NCBI RefSeq assembly: GCF_000003815.2
Contig: NC_049982.1
Span: 28,392,329-28,456,328 of the forward strand
Source: Branchiostoma floridae
Lineage: Eukaryota; Chordata; Leptocardii; Amphioxiformes; Branchiostomatidae
Length of the DNA: 64,000 nucleotides
Reading direction: 5' to 3'
The stretch's first letter is position 1. Each line of letters opens with the position of its first letter. Shown piece by piece: positions 53,061-62,068 of the stretch. The translations under genes and the position numbers were made by a program. Below the pieces are notes generated by a model. That model saw nothing but the letters and a program-made list of their open reading frames with translations. It did not search any database and was not told the DNA's origin.

Positions 53061-55043
53061 ATGGCGTCGAACGCAATCAGCGACATCACCGACGAATTTC
53101 TCGTCTGCCAGGTGTGTTTGGATGACTTCAAGCATCCTAAGATGCTGCCGTGTCTTCACACCTTCTGCCAGCCGTGTTTGGAGAGGCTCCTGGCCACAGA
53201 GCCGGTAGGGAAACTGGATTGTCCAACATGCCGACAGGACGTGCCACTCCCTGAAAATGGCGTCCAGGGGCTGAAGTCCAACTTCCTCGTTGGAAAGCTG
53301 CGCGACATTCTGCAACAACAGCCGAAAGGGGAAACTTCCGAGGCGCGGGAGGATGGAGTCCCCTGTACGGTCTGTGAGGCCGGGAACTCTGCTGAGTTCT
53401 ACTGTGTGGAGTGTACCGACTACCTGTGTCAGACGTGTAAAGACATGCACCGTCGGTTCAAAGAAAGCAAGGACCACAAAACTGTAACAATACAAGACCT
53501 GCAATCCGGCCAGGCTGCCGCCGAGCTCCGGGGAAGAGAGACCTCCAAGTGTGAGGATCACCATGAACTGAACAAGTTCTACTGTGACACCTGTCACCGG
53601 GTCATCTGTCTGCACTGTGTGGTAACGGCGCACAAAGATCACCAGTATGTGGAGATAGAGAAGGCAGCCGAGAGAGAGGGAGCTAAGATCAAGGAAAAGC
53701 TGGCGACAGTGAAAAACACAGCAGACCTCCATCAGAACTGGATACAAGACTTGCAGTCAGTGAAGGACGAGTGGTCCTCACAGGTACAGCGGACAGAAGA
53801 ACAGATCAGAAAACAAGTCAACTCGGTCATCGAGGCCGCAAAGAAGGTGGGAAACGACAGAATCGCTCAGCTTCGCGCCATGAACTCTGCTCGGGAGAAA
53901 CAGATGGAAGCCGTCATGGAGGCAGCTGAGATGGACCTGGCCTCAGTCAGGAGCTGTGTCCAGTTCACGGACAACGTGTTGGAGTACGGGAGCCCGGCGG
54001 AGGTCATGTCGGTGGCCGGAGAACTGACCGGGCGGTTGGACCAAACCGCGAGCGAGAAGAAAGCCGACAAGGCTGACATGACCAAAGACTTAGTGAACTT
54101 GGCAGTCGAACCTTCGACTTATAACGTGGAGCAGGAAGTGTCCAAACTTGTCGGTGAGATCACGAAAACATTAATCCCGATGTTAACTTCACCACCAACG
54201 TTAACTACGCAGGTGCAACCAAACATGGTGATCGGTAAGGACGGCGGAGGTCTAAAACGCATTAAAGTTGTAGGGAAGAACAGACTTGGACAGTTTCAAT
54301 CTCTGACGTCGCTTGCTGTCACAGCAGAGGGAGACATTGTAGCAACTGATCGTGGCAACTCACGTCTGCAATTTTTGGGCAAAGATGGGTCTTTCAAGAA
54401 GAAAGTCGACCTCAGATTTGAGCCATGGTGTGTGGCGGCACTGACAAACGATGAGCTGTTGGTGACAGGAGACGGACACAGGATTCACGTACTGGACAAA
54501 CAGGGGAGGGAGTCACGTGTCATCCAGGTGACAGGGGCTGCAATGACAGGAAGGATTACACTTGGTATCGCTGTTGACAGTTTGGGACACATCATCGTCA
54601 CTATGGGGCACCAAGTTTTCAAACTCAGCCCCAGCGGCGACGTCATGATGAGGATCGGGGGGAGAGATCAAGGTCAGCAGTATTTAGGCTCCTTCCTCCA
54701 TGTGGCCGTCAACAGCAGGAACCAGATCATTGTCAGTGATTGGGATAACAACAAAATGATGATGTTTGACCCCTCCGGTCGCCATCTGTTCACGTGCGGG
54801 TCACATGGCTCCGGACCTGGTCAGCTGAACCATCCCCACTGTGTCATAACGGACAGCGAGGACAGCATTATTGTGTCTGACTGGAACAACCATCGTGTTT
54901 CCCTGTTCAGTCGGGACGGCACGTTTATCAGGCACGTGCTGACAGACACTGAACACAGTCTGCGCTATCCGATGGGGCTGGCAGTGACCTACGACGAACA
55001 TCTGATTGTTTCTGAGAGCAAAACCATCAATTTTTACTTGTAA
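53061..55043 (+). CDS. TRIM-NHL E3 ligase-like protein, array copy 10 (mosaic)
   Basis: Intact, 660 residues. The protein is a patchwork. The first exon and 5' UTR resemble copy 9. The B-boxes and proximal coiled coil are identical in wording to copy 2 (KDMHRRFKESKDHK, ELRGRETSKCEDHHELNKF). The segment from NSVIEAAKK through the first propeller repeats is nearly identical to copy 5 (AMNSAREK, TASEKKADKADM, TSPPTLTTQVQPNM). The last repeats are individual (SDWDNNKM, QLNHPHCV, SDWNNHRV, LRYPMGLAV). The RING leader carries LDDFKHPK for LEDFKQPK. Predicted 5' UTR intron 52843-52970. Confidence 0.92.
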   Translation: MASNAISDITDEFLVCQVCLDDFKHPKMLPCLHTFCQPCLERLLATEPVGKLDCPTCRQDVPLPENGVQGLKSNFLVGKLRDILQQQPKGETSEAREDGVPCTVCEAGNSAEFYCVECTDYLCQTCKDMHRRFKESKDHKTVTIQDLQSGQAAAELRGRETSKCEDHHELNKFYCDTCHRVICLHCVVTAHKDHQYVEIEKAAEREGAKIKEKLATVKNTADLHQNWIQDLQSVKDEWSSQVQRTEEQIRKQVNSVIEAAKKVGNDRIAQLRAMNSAREKQMEAVMEAAEMDLASVRSCVQFTDNVLEYGSPAEVMSVAGELTGRLDQTASEKKADKADMTKDLVNLAVEPSTYNVEQEVSKLVGEITKTLIPMLTSPPTLTTQVQPNMVIGKDGGGLKRIKVVGKNRLGQFQSLTSLAVTAEGDIVATDRGNSRLQFLGKDGSFKKKVDLRFEPWCVAALTNDELLVTGDGHRIHVLDKQGRESRVIQVTGAAMTGRITLGIAVDSLGHIIVTMGHQVFKLSPSGDVMMRIGGRDQGQQYLGSFLHVAVNSRNQIIVSDWDNNKMMMFDPSGRHLFTCGSHGSGPGQLNHPHCVITDSEDSIIVSDWNNHRVSLFSRDGTFIRHVLTDTEHSLRYPMGLAVTYDEHLIVSESKTINFYL

Positions 55044-56632
55044 AACTCAACTTTAGGACATCCACAAGTACTTAATCCATACTTCCAATCTACATAAGAT
55101 TTTTAATGTCTCCAAAATGTATATCATAGGCATCCGTGTCAGTAAGACGACATTTGATTTGATTGTTCAATTTAACTCAACTCTTGTAAAGCCTTTCCTT
55201 GAGTTAGGGATATAATTCCAACACCATCATATCACCCACCCTTTCATATCAGTATGAAACATAATAATGGTAAACAATGATATGGCTATTCTGTTTATTG
55301 TGTAGATAGAGCAAATAGGATGTTTCATTATGAATTGACAATTGATGTTAACACGAATGAAATAAACAGCATACTATCTGTCAATAAAGCAATAATTTAT
55401 ATATATATATATATTATGTGGTATATCCGACAAGGTCAAGTCAATATTTCAAATGTTAGATATAGAACATTTGCTGTTTCTTTCAGGCTTGCCTCGCCAT
55501 GCTCATTAAATTTTCTTCCAGCAGTGATATACATTTGTAGTCTTTTTGTCATACATTCCTGTATTCAACGAGACTGCACATCGAATAAGATTATTTAAGT
55601 CTACTAAAAAGGTAGGGTGTTGGGCAGTTCATTAACCACTGCCTTCTAAGAAGAAGTCAAATCCAACAATAAGATGCAACTTCAGCTAAATACACATTAG
55701 TGCTATGCACTAGTACTACATTGTATTTTGTTTCCCTCGAGAATGTTCCTGCAATTAGCCTTCGGGCATGATTTTGCAAATAAACTTGCGCTGATACTAA
55801 AATGGTAGATAAAAAGTAAAAAAATCAATTCCCAAACGTTCCAAACAAATGTCACACTTTCATGATGCCACATCCACGATTTCTTAAAAGAACTTAACCC
55901 TTAAGCTGCGGCTCCCGATTCCAGAGACACGATCATGAGCGTGAGGTGTCTTAAGACGCCGGTGGGGTAAAGCAAACACCACTACATGAGCGTACCATAT
56001 CATGTACGGGACAATTGATACATTGAAAAAAACAGCTATGATAGATTATTCTCATTTATTATGCAAATATACTCCTATTTCGCATAAATAATATTTCATT
56101 TTGTACAACATTGTCTAAGGTACCTACATACCAAAAATCATTAAAAAAATTGTTGTTCCCTTCTTGAGTTATCCTGAACTTCAAAAGTTTTTGACAAAAA
56201 TGCCCCTGCTATCCCAAAACTAGTCGCTAGGTGGGGGGGGGGGCAAAGTTATGTCACTTATTCCTGAGCACAAGAGCTACCTAATACTCAAAATTTGTGA
56301 CCATAGCTTGTTTAGCACGAGATTTTTAAAAAACGGAAGTTGTGCTGCAGTACCTCAGGAAGCCGCTAGGGGGCCCCAGATCTTATAATTTCTAGCTTTC
56401 ATCACACCCTACCAACACACCAAGTATGAAACTAATCCATTCAGCCGTTCTTGAGTTTTCTTCTTGACAGACAGAAAGACAGACAGACACACAGACGCTA
56501 GTGAAAATGTAACCTCTATGACATTTCATGGAGGTAATAATGAATGCGGTGTTTTCAGGGCGGTTACACTGATTGACATACCAGAGTTTGGTGTGCACCT
56601 GTGGCTTCCTTTTGGGGGCCTGGAGGCACCAA
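55044..56632. repeat. Type II spacer between copies 10 and 11
   Basis: Standard type II layout: TRIM 3' flank with a short (TA)n run near 55400, a retroposon 3' end at about 55615-55800, a G run near 56233 and a hairpin at 56512-56535 (left arm with one T substitution). The putative first exon of copy 11 ends at 56632. No gene is seen. Confidence 0.6.
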
Positions 56633-56847
56633 GTAAGAATGATGATTCTTTTTCGTGTTTATTATTTCTTTTGTAAGAATACGACAGTTTCGACAAAAGT
56701 GCATGCGGTGTCTCATTCCAAAAGCTTCAAACTATTGTTTAGTTTTTGCAGAACTCCCCTCCCGACCAGTGGAACGTTCCACCGTGAACGTCACCAGTTG
56801 TCAACAAGTTTGGAAACTTTCGCTGCGTCATACTTCCGGGTGAGAAA

Positions 56848-58833
56848 ATGGCGTCGAACGCAATCAGCGACATTACCGACGAATTTCTCGTCTGCCAGGT
56901 GTGTCTTGAGGACTTCAAGCAGCCTAAGATGCTGCCGTGTCTTCACACCTTCTGTCAGCCGTGTTTGGAGAAGCTCCTGGCCACAGAGCCGGTGGGGAAA
57001 CTGGATTGTCCAACATGCCGACAGGACGTGCCACTCCCTGAAAATGGCGTCCAGGGGCTGAAGTCCAACTTCCTCGTTGGTAAACTACGCGACATTCTGC
57101 AACAACAGCCGAAAGGGGAAACATCCGAGGCACGGGAAGACGGAGTCCCCTGTACGGTCTGTGAGGCCGGGAACTCGGCTCAGTTCTACTGTGTGGAGTG
57201 TACCGACTACCTGTGTCAGACGTGTAACAAAGTGCACAGTGGGCTCAAAATGAGCAGGGCCCACAAAGTGGTCACAGTTCAAGACCTGCAATCCGGCCAA
57301 GCTGCCGCCGAGCTCCGGGCAAGGGAGACCTCCAAGTGTGAGGATCACCAAGAACTGAACAAGTTCTACTGTGACACCTGTCACCGGGTCATCTGTCTGC
57401 ACTGTGTGGTAACGGCGCACAAAGATCACCAGTATGTGGAGATAGAGAAGGCGGCCGAGAGGGAGGGAGCAAAGATCAAGGAAAAGCTGGCGACAGTGAA
57501 AAACACAGCAGACCTCCATCAGAACTGGATACAAGACTTGCAGTCAGTAAAAGACGAGTGGTCTTCAGAGGTAAAGCGGGCAGAAGAGCAGATCAGAAAA
57601 CAAGTCAACTCGATCATAGAGGCCGCGAAGAAGGCGGGAAACGACAGAATCGCTCAGCTTCGCGCCATGAACGCTGCTAGGGAGAAACAGCTACAAGCCG
57701 CCATGGAGGCAGCTGAGATGGACCTGGCCTCAGCCAGGAGCTGTGTCCAGTTCACGGACAATGTGTTGGAGTACGGGAGCCCGGCGGAGCTCATGTCGGT
57801 GGCCGGAGAACTGACCGGACGGCTGGACCAAACCGCGGACGAGAGGAGAGCCGGCAAGGCTGAAATGACCAAAGACTTGGTAAACTTAACAGTCGAACCT
57901 TCGACTTATGACGTGGAGCAAGAAGTGTCCAAACTTGTCGGTGAGATCACGAAAACATTAATCCCGATGTTGTCTTCACCTCCTACGTTAACTACGCAGA
58001 TGCGACACAATATGGTGATCAGTAAGGACGGCGGAGCTCTAAAACGCATTAAAGTTGTAGGGAAGGACAGAGTTGTACAGTTTAATTATCTGACGTCGCT
58101 TGCTGTTACAGCAGAGGGAGACATTGTAGCAACTGATCTTGGTAACTCACGTCTGCAATTTTTGGGCAAAGATGGGTCTTTCAAGAAGAAAGTCGATCTC
58201 AGATTTAAGCCATGGTCTGTGGCGGCACTGACAAACGGTGAGCTGTTGGTGACAGGAGACGGACACAGGATTCACGTACTGGACAAACAGGGGAGGGAGT
58301 CACGTGTCATCCAGGTGACAGGGGCTGCAGAGACAAGTGAAACTACTGAGGGAGTCGCGGTTGACAGTTTGGGACGCATCATCGTCACAATCGGGCACCA
58401 AGTTTTCAAACTCAGCCCCGGCGGTGACGTCATGATGAGGATTGGGGGCAAAGGTCAAGGTCAGCAGTATTTAGGCTCCTCCCTCCGTGTGGCCGTCAAC
58501 AGCAGGAATCAGATCATTGTCAGTGATTGGTACAACGATAAAATGATGATGTTTGACCCATCCGGTCGCCATCTGTTCACGTGCGGGTCACGTGGCTCGG
58601 AACCTGGTCAGCTGAACAATCCCTACTGTGTCATAACGGACAGCGAGGACAACATTATTGTGTCTGACTGTAACAACCGTCGTGTTTCCCTGTTCAGTCG
58701 GGACGGCACGTTTATCAGGCACGTGCTGACAGAGACTGAACACAGTCTGCGCGGTCCAATGGGGCTGGCATTGACTTACGACGGACATCTGATTGTTTCT
58801 GATTTCAATAATACCATCACATTTTTCAAGTAA
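56848..58833 (+). CDS. TRIM-NHL E3 ligase-like protein, array copy 11 (reference copy)
   Basis: Intact, 661 residues; it makes a good reference. RING C3HC4 at 16-57 (C16, C19, C31, H33, C36, C39, C54, C57). QQQP linker at 85-88. B-box1 at 102-139 (C102, C105, C115, C118, C123, C126, H130, H139). B-box2 at 164-194 (C164, H167, C175, C178, C183, C186, H191, H194). Coiled coil about 200-340, linker to about 395, NHL propeller to the end. No filamin domain is evident between coiled coil and propeller. The upstream frame is closed by an insertion (GGAAACTTTCGC), so MASNAI is the start. One extra Asn near the C-terminus (DFNNTITFF). Coiled coil has AREKQLQAAMEAAEM, as in copy 12. Predicted 5' UTR intron 56633-56751. 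Confidence 0.93.
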   Translation: MASNAISDITDEFLVCQVCLEDFKQPKMLPCLHTFCQPCLEKLLATEPVGKLDCPTCRQDVPLPENGVQGLKSNFLVGKLRDILQQQPKGETSEAREDGVPCTVCEAGNSAQFYCVECTDYLCQTCNKVHSGLKMSRAHKVVTVQDLQSGQAAAELRARETSKCEDHQELNKFYCDTCHRVICLHCVVTAHKDHQYVEIEKAAEREGAKIKEKLATVKNTADLHQNWIQDLQSVKDEWSSEVKRAEEQIRKQVNSIIEAAKKAGNDRIAQLRAMNAAREKQLQAAMEAAEMDLASARSCVQFTDNVLEYGSPAELMSVAGELTGRLDQTADERRAGKAEMTKDLVNLTVEPSTYDVEQEVSKLVGEITKTLIPMLSSPPTLTTQMRHNMVISKDGGALKRIKVVGKDRVVQFNYLTSLAVTAEGDIVATDLGNSRLQFLGKDGSFKKKVDLRFKPWSVAALTNGELLVTGDGHRIHVLDKQGRESRVIQVTGAAETSETTEGVAVDSLGRIIVTIGHQVFKLSPGGDVMMRIGGKGQGQQYLGSSLRVAVNSRNQIIVSDWYNDKMMMFDPSGRHLFTCGSRGSEPGQLNNPYCVITDSEDNIIVSDCNNRRVSLFSRDGTFIRHVLTETEHSLRGPMGLALTYDGHLIVSDFNNTITFFK

Positions 58834-59915
58834 GACGCAACTTTAGGACATCCACAAGTACTTAATCCATACTTCCAATCTATGCAAGATTTTAATGTCT
58901 CCAATATGTATTTTCTTAATGTCATATTCATCCGTGTCAGTAAGACGTCATTTAATTTGATTGTTCAATTTAAATTAACTCTTGTAAAGCCTATCCTTAG
59001 TTAGGAATATAATTTCAATACCATCATTGCCCCCTTTCGTATCAGTATGAAACATAATGGTTAACAATGATATTCTGTTCATTGTGTTGACAGAGCAAAT
59101 AGGATGTTTCATTCTGAATTGACAATTCATGTAAACACGAATATCATGTGGTTTATCCGACAAGGTCAAGTAAATATTTAAAGTGTCAGATATAGAACAT
59201 TTGCTGTTTCTTTCAGGCCTGCCACGTCATGCTCATTAAGTTTTCTTTCAGCAGCGATATACTTTGTAGTCATTTTGTCATACATTCCTGTATTCAATGA
59301 GACTGCACATCGAATAAGATAAAGTCTACTAAAAAGGTAAGGTGTGGGACAGTTCATTAACCACTTACTTCTAAGAAGAAGTCAAATCCAATGATAAGAT
59401 GCAACTTCAGCTGAATAGGCATTAGTGCTATGTACAACATTGTATTTTGTTTCCCTCGAGACTGTTCCTGCAATTAGCCTTCGGGCATGACTTTGCAAAT
59501 AAACCTGCGTTGATACTAAAAAGGTAAAAGTTATGTAACTTATTCTTGAGCACAAGAGCTACCTAATACTCAAACTTTGTGACCATAGCTTGTTCAGCAC
59601 GAGATAGAAAACCCGGAATTTGTGCTGCAGTACCAAGAGAAGCCGCTAGGAGGTAAAAAATCTAATCATTTCTAGCTTTCATCACACCCCACCAACACGC
59701 CAAGTATGAAACTAATCCATTCAGCCATTCTTGAGTTTTCTTTTTGACAGACAGAAGGACAGACCGACACGCAAACGCTAGTGAAAATATAACCTCCATG
59801 ACATTTCAAGGAGGTAATAATGAATGCGGTGTTTTCAGGGCGGTTTCACTGATTGGCATACCGTGAGAGTTTGGTGTGCGCCAGTGGCTTTCTTTGGGGG
59901 GCCTGGAGGCAACCT
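58834..59915. repeat. Type II spacer (deleted form) between copies 11 and 12
   Basis: TRIM 3' flank and retroposon 3' end as elsewhere, but at about 59527 the sequence jumps from ACTAAAAAGGTA to AAGTTATGTAACTTATTC. This removes several hundred bases including the G run. The hairpin near 59790-59815 has the same mutated right arm (CAAGGAGGT) as the spacer before copy 7, and the first exon shares CAACCTGTAAG with it. No gene is seen. Confidence 0.6.
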
Positions 59916-60121
59916 GTAAGAATGATGATTCTTTTTTCGTGTTTATTATTTCTTTTGTAAGAATACGACAGTTTCGACGAAAGTGCGGTGTATCATTCCA
60001 AAAGCTTAAAACTGTTATTAAGTTTTTGTAGGACCCCTCCCGACCAGTGGAACGTTCCACCGTGAACGTCACCATGTGTCAACAAGTTTGGTTTTGCTGC
60101 GTCATACTTCCGGGTGAGAAA

Positions 60122-62068
60122 ATGGCGTCTAACGCAATCAGCGACATTACCGACGAATTTCTCGTCTGCCAGGTGTGTCTTGAGGACTTCAAGCAGCCTA
60201 AGATGCTGCCGTGTCTTCACACCTTCTGTCAGCCGTGTTTGGAGAAGCTCCTGGCCACAGAGCCGGTAGGGAAACTGGACTGTCCAACATGCCGACAGGA
60301 CGTGCCACTCCCTGAAAATGGCGTCCAGGGGCTGAAGTCCAACTTCCTCGTTGGCAAACTGCGCGACATTCTGCAACAACAGCCAAAAGGAGAAACTTCC
60401 GAGGCGCGGGAGGATGGAGTCCCCTGTACCGTCTGTGAGGCCGGGAACTCGGCTCAGTTCTACTGTGTGGATTGTACCGACTACCTGTGTCAGTCGTGCA
60501 ACAAAGTGCACCGTGGGCTCAAAATGAGCAGGGCCCACAAAGTTGTCACAGTTCAAGACCTGCGATCCGGCCAGGCTGCCGCCGAGCTCCGAGCAAGGGA
60601 GACCTCCAAGTGTGAGGATCACCAAGAACTGAACAAGTTCTACTGCGACACCTGTCACCGGGTCATCTGTTTGCACTGTGTGGTCACGGCACACAAAGAT
60701 CACTTGTATGTGGAGATAGAGAAGGCGGCCGAAAGGGAGGGAGCAAAGATCAAGGAAAAACAAGCCACAGTAAAGAACACGGCAGACTTGCATGAGGAGT
60801 GGATACAACAGTTGCAGTCAGTAAAGGACGAGTGGTCTGCACAGGTACAGCGGGCAGAAGAACAGATCAGAAAACAAGTCAACTCGATCATCGAAGCCGC
60901 GAAGAAGGTGGGAAACGACAGAATTGCTCAGCTTCGCGCCATGAACGCTGCTCGGGAGAAACAGCTACAAGCCGCCATGGAGGCAGCTGAGATGGACCTG
61001 GCCTCAGCCAGGAGCTGTGTCCAGTTCACGGACAACGTGTTGGAGTACGGGAGCCCGGCGGAGCTCATGTCGGTGGCCGGAGAACTGACCGTACGGTTGG
61101 ACCAAACCGCGGACGAGAAGACAACCGACAAGGCTGAAATGACCAAAGACTTGGTGAACTTGAAAATTAAACTTTTCACTTATAACGTGGAGCAGGAAGT
61201 GTCCAAACTTGTCGGTGAGATCACGAAAACAGCAAACCCGAAGTTATCTTCACCTTCAACGTTAACTACTCAGGTGCGACACAACATGGTGATCGGTAAG
61301 GACGGCGGAGGTCTAAAACGCATTAAAGTTGTAGGGGAGAACGTTAACAGATTTGGCCAGTTTGAAGGTCTGGAGTCGCTTGCTGTCACAGCAGAGGGAG
61401 ACATTGTAGCAACTGATTACGGCAACTCACGTCTGCAATTTTTGGGCAAAGAAGGGCCTTTCAAGCAGAGAGTCGATCTAACATTTCAGCCATGGTTTGT
61501 GGCGGCACTGACAAACGGTGAGCTGTTGGTGACAGGAGACGGACACAGGATTCACGTACTGGACAAACAGGGGAGGGAGTCACGTGTCATCCAGGTGACA
61601 GGGGCTGCAGAGACAGGTAGAACTACACAAGGTGTTGCTGTTGACGGTTTGGGACACATCATCGTCACAATCGGGCACCAAGTTTTCAAACTCAGCCCCA
61701 GCGGTGACGTCATGATGAGGATCGGGGGCGAAGATCAAGGTCAGCAGTATTTTGGCCCCTACCTCCGTGTGGCCGTCAACAGCAGGAACCAGATCATCGT
61801 CAGTGATTGGGACAACCATAAAATGATGATGTTTGACCCCTCCGGTCGCCATCTGTTCACGTGTGGGTCATATGGCTCCGGACCTGGTCAGCTGGACTAT
61901 CCCCACTGTGTCATAACGGACAGCGAGGACAACATTATTGTGTCTGACTATAACAACCATCGTGTTTCCGTGTACAGTCGGGACGGCACGTTTATCAGGC
62001 ACGTGGCATTGACTTGCGACGGACATTTGATTGTTTCTGAGAGCAAAACCATCACTTTTTTCTTGTAA
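60122..62068 (+). CDS. TRIM-NHL E3 ligase-like protein, array copy 12 (shortened last NHL repeat)
   Basis: Open from MASNAI (60122) for 648 residues. Relative to copy 11, 14 residues are missing in frame in the last NHL repeat (FIRHVALTCDGHL instead of FIRHVLTxTEHxLxxPMGLALTxDGHL). Two are gained (VN in GENVNRFGQF). RING and B-boxes are complete; B-box1 has SCNKVHRGLKMSRAHK. Other unusual spots: KEGPFKQRVDLTFQPWFVAAL, where all other copies have KDGSxKKKV, and NLKIKLFTYN in the linker. The 5' region is most like copy 7. Predicted 5' UTR intron 59916-60032, with acceptor TTTTTGTAG. Confidence 0.9.
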   Translation: MASNAISDITDEFLVCQVCLEDFKQPKMLPCLHTFCQPCLEKLLATEPVGKLDCPTCRQDVPLPENGVQGLKSNFLVGKLRDILQQQPKGETSEAREDGVPCTVCEAGNSAQFYCVDCTDYLCQSCNKVHRGLKMSRAHKVVTVQDLRSGQAAAELRARETSKCEDHQELNKFYCDTCHRVICLHCVVTAHKDHLYVEIEKAAEREGAKIKEKQATVKNTADLHEEWIQQLQSVKDEWSAQVQRAEEQIRKQVNSIIEAAKKVGNDRIAQLRAMNAAREKQLQAAMEAAEMDLASARSCVQFTDNVLEYGSPAELMSVAGELTVRLDQTADEKTTDKAEMTKDLVNLKIKLFTYNVEQEVSKLVGEITKTANPKLSSPSTLTTQVRHNMVIGKDGGGLKRIKVVGENVNRFGQFEGLESLAVTAEGDIVATDYGNSRLQFLGKEGPFKQRVDLTFQPWFVAALTNGELLVTGDGHRIHVLDKQGRESRVIQVTGAAETGRTTQGVAVDGLGHIIVTIGHQVFKLSPSGDVMMRIGGEDQGQQYFGPYLRVAVNSRNQIIVSDWDNHKMMMFDPSGRHLFTCGSYGSGPGQLDYPHCVITDSEDNIIVSDYNNHRVSVYSRDGTFIRHVALTCDGHLIVSESKTITFFL

